In this document: in pieces, positions 32,984 through 39,017 of the stretch | Layout of the letters: each line of letters begins with the position of its first letter | How positions within the stretch are numbered: position 1 is the stretch's first letter | NCBI GenBank assembly: GCA_947168365.1 | Contig: CAMVLO010000042.1 | Coordinates: 1 to 39,017 of the forward strand | Length of the DNA stretch: 39,017 nucleotides | Source: UBA3824 sp017541145 | GTDB lineage: Bacteria > Bacteroidota > Bacteroidia > Bacteroidales > UBA3824 | Reading direction: 5' to 3' | Position numbers and translations under genes: made by a program | The notes under the pieces: generated by a model | What the model was told of the DNA's origin: nothing | The model's input: only the letters and a program-made list of their open reading frames with translations | Databases searched by the model: none

Positions 32984-34909
32984 TTAAAATAAATTTTTGA
33001 TAATAGTTTCAGCTTCAGGTAAAATAACTAAATTATACTTTGTTCTAAGTTTTGATTTATAATTTTGTTTCATTATCTTCAAATATAACGGCGCAACCAA
33101 TGGGAAAATATCTTCCTTTGAAAATTCTTCGGGATATTTTACAACATCAACAATAGCGTAAATATTCTTGTCAGGAAAATCAATTACACGATTGTTTGAA
33201 ATTTTGTACTCTCCTGAATCAAAGCCTTTTATAATTTTATCTGCTAAATCATAATCACCAATATAAAAAGTATCGGCTTTCATGGTTTTCAAAATTTGCG
33301 TATCAAAATTATAGTTTTTGTCCTCCAGCAAAGCGCTGACAAATTTAGTAGCTTTTTTGCGATTCTTGTCTGTTAAATAATCATAAAAACGGATGTACAA
33401 CACGTGATTGCTTTTCAAAGTCATCGATGATTCTTTGTAGAAATTATAAACTTTGTTGACATCGGATGCATTCTTCTGAAACTTCTGAAATTTTTCGTTC
33501 AAATTATACAATTCTACTTGCTTGAAATGCTCCATTTGTGATTTGTAAACTTTGTCATTATTGAGTGACGAAGCTATAATTTCTGTTAACAACGAAGAAA
33601 CTAAATCATTGTATTTTTCTGAAAGATAGTTCTTTATAGAGTTGTACGGAACAGGAGTCTGTGTATTGTAAACATAGTTAACAAAATCAGACAATGTGTA
33701 TTCTTTGCCTGCCAATGAGAAAAGTTTTGAAGTATAATGACCGAGATATCCGGGCTGCCATTCTGCACGGTAAATAGCTGAATCCGGAAACAATTTGTAA
33801 AGCGGGCGCAGGTCCGAAAATTTTTGATATCCGGACGCCTCTTTTACTGAATCCATAAAATTGTTGAAACAATATTTGAAACGGTCAGTTCCGTAAAATT
33901 TGTTTTTAACATCTTGTTTGTAATTGTCGTCAAAAACCTGTAATTCAGTATTTTCTACTTTCAGGATACAGAAAAAATAATTGGTTTCGATTACGATGGA
34001 ATGTTTGTAAGTGCCTTCGCAAGTTGACAATTTTGTAGAAAATGTTTTATAAGCATCTTTCAACGGCATTGTTTGACTAACAAACGGATACTCAGAATAT
34101 TTCTGTTGTAGTGCAGAAAAATTAGCACCGTTGTTCAACTGTTTGAAAATATCGTTGAAAAGATTGCGGATAGAATCGTTGTACTGCCAAAATCTGTTTT
34201 TAGATTTCAGAATTGCACTTACTGTAACATCCGAAACTGCCTGACGACGACCCTCCACTTTTATAATATAGTAAAAGTCACCACTACGAATTGGCATCGA
34301 AATTTCTGACGATGAATAATTGTTAATGATGTAATTTTCAGCTTCGTAGCCTACACCAAAATCGATAGGAGCCACCCAGCCGAAATGTCCGCCGTTGAAA
34401 TTTGCTGAAGGTTCGTCAGAGATTTGACGGGCAGCTCTTGCAAAAGCCTGACCGTTGAGAATACGAGATCTCGCCGCAGAAATTTTTTTGTAAGCAGGAA
34501 GAGTGTCTGCTTTGGAATTATCAGAAATATTTACACGAATATAACTAAGTTTGTACTGATACTTAGATCTTTCCAAAGCTTCCTGATAAAATTTTACAGC
34601 TTCTTTTGATTTAACAACGTGATCAATAATAAGATAATTGTTGTAATAATTCAAAGCATTTTTGTAAGCACTAACAGAATCCAGATGTCTGTTTTGAGCA
34701 TCGTAAGCTTCTAATCTAAAATCAATAAAATCATTAAACAAGTCCCAAATGCCGGCAGTATCGGCGTTTGTCATAACATTTTGACATCCGGCTTTGAATT
34801 CGTCAGCGTATACTTTTTTACCATCAATAGTAAAAACCGCCTGCGCCTGTTGTGCGCGGGAATTCAAGCACATAGCCAAAAATACAAATAGGAAAATCAG
34901 TTTGTACAT
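32984..34909 (-). CDS. SurA/PpiC-like peptidyl-prolyl isomerase, long form
   Basis: The first gene of the operon encodes a 641-residue exported protein with a signal peptide (IFLFVFLAMCLNSRAQQ). An N-terminal helical segment with SurA-like spacing is followed at about residues 110-225 by one parvulin-like domain with SYIRVNISD, NGQAFARAARQISDEPS and NGGHFGWVAPIDFG, where the GG-x-x-G-W motif is well kept. The remaining 400 residues hold a second, weaker repeat and a long helical region with no named domain. It may be a large periplasmic chaperone dedicated to outer-membrane or secreted proteins of this lineage. The signal peptide decides the start. Confidence 0.8.
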   Translation of the reverse strand: MYKLIFLFVFLAMCLNSRAQQAQAVFTIDGKKVYADEFKAGCQNVMTNADTAGIWDLFNDFIDFRLEAYDAQNRHLDSVSAYKNALNYYNNYLIIDHVVKSKEAVKFYQEALERSKYQYKLSYIRVNISDNSKADTLPAYKKISAARSRILNGQAFARAARQISDEPSANFNGGHFGWVAPIDFGVGYEAENYIINNYSSSEISMPIRSGDFYYIIKVEGRRQAVSDVTVSAILKSKNRFWQYNDSIRNLFNDIFKQLNNGANFSALQQKYSEYPFVSQTMPLKDAYKTFSTKLSTCEGTYKHSIVIETNYFFCILKVENTELQVFDDNYKQDVKNKFYGTDRFKYCFNNFMDSVKEASGYQKFSDLRPLYKLFPDSAIYRAEWQPGYLGHYTSKLFSLAGKEYTLSDFVNYVYNTQTPVPYNSIKNYLSEKYNDLVSSLLTEIIASSLNNDKVYKSQMEHFKQVELYNLNEKFQKFQKNASDVNKVYNFYKESSMTLKSNHVLYIRFYDYLTDKNRKKATKFVSALLEDKNYNFDTQILKTMKADTFYIGDYDLADKIIKGFDSGEYKISNNRVIDFPDKNIYAIVDVVKYPEEFSKEDIFPLVAPLYLKIMKQNYKSKLRTKYNLVILPEAETIIKNLF

Positions 34910-34926
34910 CTCAAAAAATTTTTCGG

Positions 34927-34958
34927 CAAAATTATTAAAAAAATATTATCTTTGCAAA
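34927..34958 (-). promoter_or_regulatory. Promoter of the SurA-like/moxR operon
   Basis: On the minus strand a -7 box TAATTTTG (34927-34934) follows a -33 TTTG (34955-34958) with 20 bases between, a full consensus promoter. The -33 element shares the palindrome CTTTGCAAAG with the plus-strand -7 box at 34947-34954. The predicted start is near 34921, about 12 bases before the ATG. Confidence 0.65.
34947..34954 (+). promoter_or_regulatory. -7 box upstream of recQ
   Basis: TATCTTTG is a perfect TAnnTTTG match about 49 bases before the recQ ATG. A second perfect box TACCTTTG lies at 34987-34994, only 8 bases before the ATG. No -33 TTTG stands at the right distance from either. Transcripts from the second box would be nearly leaderless. 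Confidence 0.45.
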
Positions 34959-35002
34959 AGTTAAAATCAGACTACCAAATTTTAGTTACCTTTGTACTCA
35001 AA

Positions 35003-36922
35003 ATGAGTATCTACAGCGACATATTAAAAAAGTATTGGGGATATGACTCGTTTCGTCCGCTACAAGAAGATATAATCCGCTCAGTAGCAGACGATAACAA
35101 GGATACCTTAGGGCTTTTACCAACAGGTGGCGGCAAGAGTATAATCTTTCAAGTACCGGCACTTGCCAAGGATGGTGTGTGCATTGTAATAACGCCGCTG
35201 ATAGCTCTCATGAAAGACCAAGTAGAAAATCTGAAACGCAGAAATATCAGAGCTTCAGCCGTTTACTCCGGAATGACAGTACAAGAAATTCAAAACGCAT
35301 TTGACTCGTGCATTTTTGGTGAAACAAAATTTTTGTACATGTCGCCCGAACGCTTAGGAACCGATCTTTTCATGGAAAAACTTAAGCAAATAAAAGTAAG
35401 CATTTTGGCAATCGACGAGGCTCACTGCATTTCGCAATGGGGTTATGATTTTAGACCTTCATACTTGAAAATCGCAGAGATACGGGATTTTTTGCCGGGC
35501 GTACCGGTGCTTGCCCTTACGGCTACAGCAACTCCCGAAGTGGCTGACGATATTCAAGAAAAATTAAAATTCAAGGAGAAAAATTTATTCAAAAAAAGTT
35601 TTGCGAGGAAAAATCTTATCTACATCGTAAGAAATGTAAAAGACAAAGAAAGTTACATGCTAAGGATTCTCAACTCGCAACCCGGCACAGGAATAGTTTA
35701 TGTAAGAAACCGAAAACGTACACGCGAAACCGCTGAATTTCTGCAAAAAAACAATATTTCAGCTGAATATTTTCATGCCGGTCTTACTCAAGCTTTTAAA
35801 GATTTTAGACAAGAACAATGGAAAAATGGTAAAACCCGTGTAATTTGTTCTACAAATGCGTTTGGAATGGGAATCGACAAGCCGGACGTAAGAGTTGTGA
35901 TACATCTTGACTTGCCGGATTCAATAGAAGCTTATTTTCAGGAAGCAGGACGCGCCGGAAGAGATGAGCAAAAGGCTTACGCTGTATTACTTTACAACGA
36001 AACCGATATCTCGAACCTCAGACGAAAACTTACGACTTCGTTCCCTGAAAAAAACTATATCAAGCAGGTTTACAAAGCGTTAGGAAACTATTTTCAGATT
36101 CCGATTGGCACGGCTGAAGGCAAGATGTTCGGTTTTAAACTTTATAATTTTGCTCAGCAATATAGTTTCAATCAACTTCAAGTAATGAATGCTCTGAAGA
36201 TTTTACAGCGTAACGGATATATCGAAACTACTGATGAAGTATTTTCAAAAGCAAAAGTGATGTTTGTAATTGACAGAGATGATTTGTACAAGTTTCAAGT
36301 AGCAAATGCAAAATTTGATTACTTTATAAAATTGTTGTTGAGAGGTTACGAAGGAATTTTTGGTAATTATGTGGAAATCGACGAGGAAGCCATTGCGAGA
36401 AAAGAGAAATGTAATGTTGATTTGATTTACGCATATCTCAACAAATTATCACAAATGAATATAATTTCGTATATTCCACAGCGTAATACACCGTATTTGA
36501 TTTACACATTGCCACGTGTAGACGAAAAAAATATAATTATAAAACCGGAAACATACGAATTGTTGAAAGAAAAATACGAAACCAGAATAAATGCAATGAT
36601 AAAATATTGTCTTAACGGAGAAATTTGCCGTTCAAGACAACTGATTTCATATTTTGGCGAAGACGATTCAGAAGACTGTCAGGAATGTGATGTTTGTCAT
36701 GCAAAGAAAGCAAATACAATTGATTCTGTGGATTTTGACTCGATTTTTGATGCAATTTATCAAACGATAAAAGCCGAACCGTGTGACAACGATACATTAC
36801 ATGTAAAAATGTCAAAATATAACACAATACATATTGACAAAGTTTTGCAACAGATGTCAAATGACGGTATCATAGCAGTAAATGATGAAATGAAATACTA
36901 TTTGTCGGATACTGAAGAATAA
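35003..36922 (+). CDS. recQ: RecQ-type ATP-dependent DNA helicase
   Basis: A 3'-5' superfamily 2 DNA helicase of 639 residues, for recombination and repair. Motifs in order: SFRPLQEDII (motif 0), LLPTGGGKS with Lys45 (motif I), VITPLIALMKDQV (Ia), IDEAHCISQWGYDFRPSY (II, Asp138-His141, with the RecQ aromatic loop), ALTATATPEV (III), IVYVRNRKRT (IV), STNAFGMGIDKPDVR (V) and QEAGRAGRDE (VI). The zinc-binding region follows near the end (CRSRQLISYFGE, then CQECDVC). No HRDC domain is visible. The TTG start at 34952 lies in a -7 box and is rejected for the ATG at 35003. Confidence 0.94.
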   Translation: MSIYSDILKKYWGYDSFRPLQEDIIRSVADDNKDTLGLLPTGGGKSIIFQVPALAKDGVCIVITPLIALMKDQVENLKRRNIRASAVYSGMTVQEIQNAFDSCIFGETKFLYMSPERLGTDLFMEKLKQIKVSILAIDEAHCISQWGYDFRPSYLKIAEIRDFLPGVPVLALTATATPEVADDIQEKLKFKEKNLFKKSFARKNLIYIVRNVKDKESYMLRILNSQPGTGIVYVRNRKRTRETAEFLQKNNISAEYFHAGLTQAFKDFRQEQWKNGKTRVICSTNAFGMGIDKPDVRVVIHLDLPDSIEAYFQEAGRAGRDEQKAYAVLLYNETDISNLRRKLTTSFPEKNYIKQVYKALGNYFQIPIGTAEGKMFGFKLYNFAQQYSFNQLQVMNALKILQRNGYIETTDEVFSKAKVMFVIDRDDLYKFQVANAKFDYFIKLLLRGYEGIFGNYVEIDEEAIARKEKCNVDLIYAYLNKLSQMNIISYIPQRNTPYLIYTLPRVDEKNIIIKPETYELLKEKYETRINAMIKYCLNGEICRSRQLISYFGEDDSEDCQECDVCHAKKANTIDSVDFDSIFDAIYQTIKAEPCDNDTLHVKMSKYNTIHIDKVLQQMSNDGIIAVNDEMKYYLSDTEE

Positions 36923-36970
36923 AAACACAATCAAAATAAAAAGAAAACAAAAATAATTAACATAAAAAAT

Positions 36971-38110
36971 ATGACAAAAAAAAACATCGTAATTACAGGA
37001 GGAGCCGGTTTCATTGGAAGCCACGTAGTAAGATTGTTTGTTAACAAATATTCTGATTATAAGATAATTAATCTCGATAAGTTGACATACGCCGGTAATC
37101 TCGCAAATCTAAAAGATATCGAAAACAAACCTAATTACAAGTTTGTTAAAATGGACATCTGCGATTTCGACAATTTTTACAAACTTATGCAAGATGAAAA
37201 AATTGACGGCATTATCCATTTGGCAGCCGAATCTCATGTTGACCGCTCAATAAAAGATCCGTTTACTTTTGCAAAAACAAATGTAATGGGCACGTTGTCA
37301 CTTTTGCAAGCAGCAAAATTGTATTGGGAATCACTTCCTGAAAAATATGAAGGCAAGAGATTTTACCATATTTCTACCGATGAAGTTTACGGAGCATTGC
37401 AAATGACTAATCCTGAAGGTGTTGAACCTCCATTCACAACTACAGCTTCGTCAAAAGAACATCATTTGGCGTATGGTACTGAATTCTTTTTGGAAACTAC
37501 AAAGTACAATCCGCATTCACCATACAGCGCGTCAAAAGCAAGTAGCGACCATTTTGTGAGGGCTTTTCATGATACTTACGGTTTGCCGACAATTGTTACA
37601 AACTGTTCAAACAATTACGGTCCATACCAATTTCCTGAAAAACTTATTCCGCTGTTTATCAACAATATACGTCACAAGAAACCACTTCCGGTTTACGGCA
37701 AAGGCGAGAATGTAAGAGACTGGCTTTTTGTGGAAGACCATGCAAGAGCAATCGATTTGATTTTCCATAAAGGCAATGTTGCTGACACTTATAATATTGG
37801 CGGTTTCAACGAATGGAAAAATATTGATATTATAAAAGTGGTAATCAAAACTGTTGACCGTTTGCTCGGACGTGCTGAAGGTGAGGATCTTAACTTGATA
37901 ACTTATGTAAAAGACAGAGCCGGTCACGACATGAGATACGCAATTGATTCGTCAAAACTTCAGAAGGAACTCGGTTGGGAACCGTCGCTTCAGTTTGAAG
38001 AAGGTATCGAAAAAACTGTAAAATGGTACCTTAACAATCAAGAATGGATGGACAACATCACAAGCGGTGAATACGAAAAGTATTACGAATCAATGTATGC
38101 CAACCGATAA
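36971..38110 (+). CDS. rfbB: dTDP-glucose 4,6-dehydratase
   Basis: The second enzyme of dTDP-L-rhamnose synthesis: NAD-dependent dehydration of dTDP-glucose to dTDP-4-keto-6-deoxyglucose. It has the SDR fold with the nucleotide loop GGAGFIGSH, LAAESHVDRSI, the catalytic STDEVYG (Thr, Asp, Glu) and the YSASKAS Tyr-x3-Lys pair. NCSNNYGPYQFPEKLIP, GENVRDWLFVEDH and YNIGGFNEWKN are also typical. At 379 residues it is slightly longer than usual because of an insert around residues 152-175. It is followed 29 bases later by rfbD. The rfbA and rfbC genes are not in the window. Confidence 0.95.
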   Translation: MTKKNIVITGGAGFIGSHVVRLFVNKYSDYKIINLDKLTYAGNLANLKDIENKPNYKFVKMDICDFDNFYKLMQDEKIDGIIHLAAESHVDRSIKDPFTFAKTNVMGTLSLLQAAKLYWESLPEKYEGKRFYHISTDEVYGALQMTNPEGVEPPFTTTASSKEHHLAYGTEFFLETTKYNPHSPYSASKASSDHFVRAFHDTYGLPTIVTNCSNNYGPYQFPEKLIPLFINNIRHKKPLPVYGKGENVRDWLFVEDHARAIDLIFHKGNVADTYNIGGFNEWKNIDIIKVVIKTVDRLLGRAEGEDLNLITYVKDRAGHDMRYAIDSSKLQKELGWEPSLQFEEGIEKTVKWYLNNQEWMDNITSGEYEKYYESMYANR

Positions 38111-38139
38111 AATAATATTGTTAACAAAAAAAATATAAA

Positions 38140-39017
38140 ATGAATATCCTTGTAACAGGAGCTAACGGTCAGTTAGGCAACGAGATGCGAATTGTCAGCA
38201 AAAAATCAGCTGACAATTTCATATTCTCAGATATCAATCAGCCGGAAGGTTTTGAAACTGAAATTTTGGATATTACAAATCTCGAATCAATAAGAGAAAT
38301 TGTAAAAACAAGAAAAATAAACTGTATAGTAAACTGTGCAGCATGGACCAACGTTGACGGAGCAGAAACTCAAGAGCCTTTGGTAGAAAAACTAAATGCT
38401 GATGCGCCTGAAAATCTGGCAATTGCAATGAAAGAGGTTGACGGTTTGTTGATTCAGATAAGTACCGATTACGTATTTGGCAAAGAACCGTACAATACAC
38501 CTTGTCGCGAAGACCAAAAAGGCACACCTACAGGAGTTTACGGTTTGACGAAACTACACGGCGAACAAAAAATTCAGGCGACCGGTTGTAAAAATGTAAT
38601 CATAAGAACGGCATGGCTTTATTCTGAGTTTGGCAAAAATTTTTGTAAAACCATGGTAAATCTTACAGCAACCAAACCTCAATTGAAAGTAGTTTTTGAC
38701 CAAGCCGGAACACCAACCTTTGCACTTGATTTGGCAAATGCGATAATGACAGTTTTGGGAGAATACGGTAAAGATACTGTAAAATTCAATAAAACAGGAA
38801 TTTATCATTTCAGCAACGAAGGTGTATGTTCATGGTATGATTTTACAAAAATGATACAAGAATACACCGGACAAACAAGTTGTGATGTACAACCGTGTCA
38901 CAGCAACGAATTTCCGTCGCCGGTAACAAGACCTTCATATTCAGTATTTGACAAGACAAAAATAAAAGAGACATTCGGTATAAAAATTCCGTATTGGACT
39001 GATAGTTTGAAAGTTTG
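38140..39017 (+). CDS. rfbD: dTDP-4-dehydrorhamnose reductase (cut by window edge)
   Basis: The last enzyme of dTDP-L-rhamnose synthesis, NADPH-dependent. The start reads MNILVTGANGQLGNEMR. INCIVNCAAWTNVDGAETQ, the catalytic STDYVFG and YGLTKLHGE (Tyr-x3-Lys) follow, then RTAWLYSEFGKNFCKTMV and VTRPSYSVFDKTKI near the C-terminus. The 292 codons present cover almost the whole expected length of 285-300 residues; only the last few residues and the stop are outside the window. Confidence 0.94.
   Translation, partial: MNILVTGANGQLGNEMRIVSKKSADNFIFSDINQPEGFETEILDITNLESIREIVKTRKINCIVNCAAWTNVDGAETQEPLVEKLNADAPENLAIAMKEVDGLLIQISTDYVFGKEPYNTPCREDQKGTPTGVYGLTKLHGEQKIQATGCKNVIIRTAWLYSEFGKNFCKTMVNLTATKPQLKVVFDQAGTPTFALDLANAIMTVLGEYGKDTVKFNKTGIYHFSNEGVCSWYDFTKMIQEYTGQTSCDVQPCHSNEFPSPVTRPSYSVFDKTKIKETFGIKIPYWTDSLKV

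Noticed and set aside
34952..35002. A 17-residue extension of RecQ from a TTG codon.
   Set aside because: The TTG is the end of the -7 box TATCTTTG, and RecQ family proteins begin near the SIYSDILKKYWGYDSFRP segment.

Overview
The window looks like a chromosomal segment of an AT-rich member of the Bacteroidales (Bacteroidota). Four things point there: promoters of the Bacteroidota type (TAnnTTTG about 20 bases after TTTG), starts with A-rich leaders and almost no Shine-Dalgarno sequences, a gldFG pair, and many families typical of the phylum (DUF4199, DUF4230, tandem SurA-like proteins, GH2 beta-galactosidase). No insertion sequence, phage, CRISPR array or clear genomic island is visible. Genus-level placement is not possible by eye.

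Layout. 1-2.1 kb: part of a tRNA-Gly(GCC) gene on the minus strand, an S41 peptidase lipoprotein, and a promoter-terminator unit that may encode a small RNA. 2.1-5.4 kb: galM and an orphan membrane histidine kinase with a degenerate receiver-like tail. 5.4-10.9 kb: an aryl-2-oxoacid/arylacetate module (iorA, iorB, a phenylacetate-CoA ligase, a double-ACT protein, terminator, aminotransferase). 10.9-13.4 kb: a looser region with an ATPase remnant, a secreted protein, a zinc-ribbon microprotein and a secreted putative permuted papain-fold protein. 13.4-15.7 kb: a second identical tRNA-Gly, an ApbE-like lipoprotein, a CheW protein and an SRP RNA gene, all on the minus strand. 15.9-19.3 kb: DUF4199 and GT2 genes, then a 600-residue cytoplasmic helical protein with a CheZ-like D-x3-Q motif. 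19.3-24.7 kb: an outer-membrane barrel protein, then gldF, gldG, a lipoprotein and two DUF4230 proteins. 24.7-29.1 kb: an MFS transporter and a secreted GH2 beta-galactosidase. 29.1-34.9 kb: a membrane protein and a four-gene minus-strand operon of three SurA-like proteins plus MoxR. 34.9-39.0 kb: recQ, rfbB and the start of rfbD.

How the genes work together. IorAB, the ligase and the aminotransferase could run aromatic amino acids down to arylacetates with ATP gain, or run backwards to make aromatic amino acids from arylacetates. The ACT protein is a likely aromatic-amino-acid sensor. The galactosidase, MFS protein and GalM fit galactoside use. The SurA-like operon serves envelope protein folding. 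rfbB and rfbD make dTDP-rhamnose.

The most interesting signals are an extended promoter shared by two tRNA genes and the SRP RNA gene, the CheW plus CheZ-like protein, the small-RNA candidate at 1.95-2.07 kb, and the putative secreted papain-fold protein. All functional statements come from reading the sequence; no database search was run.
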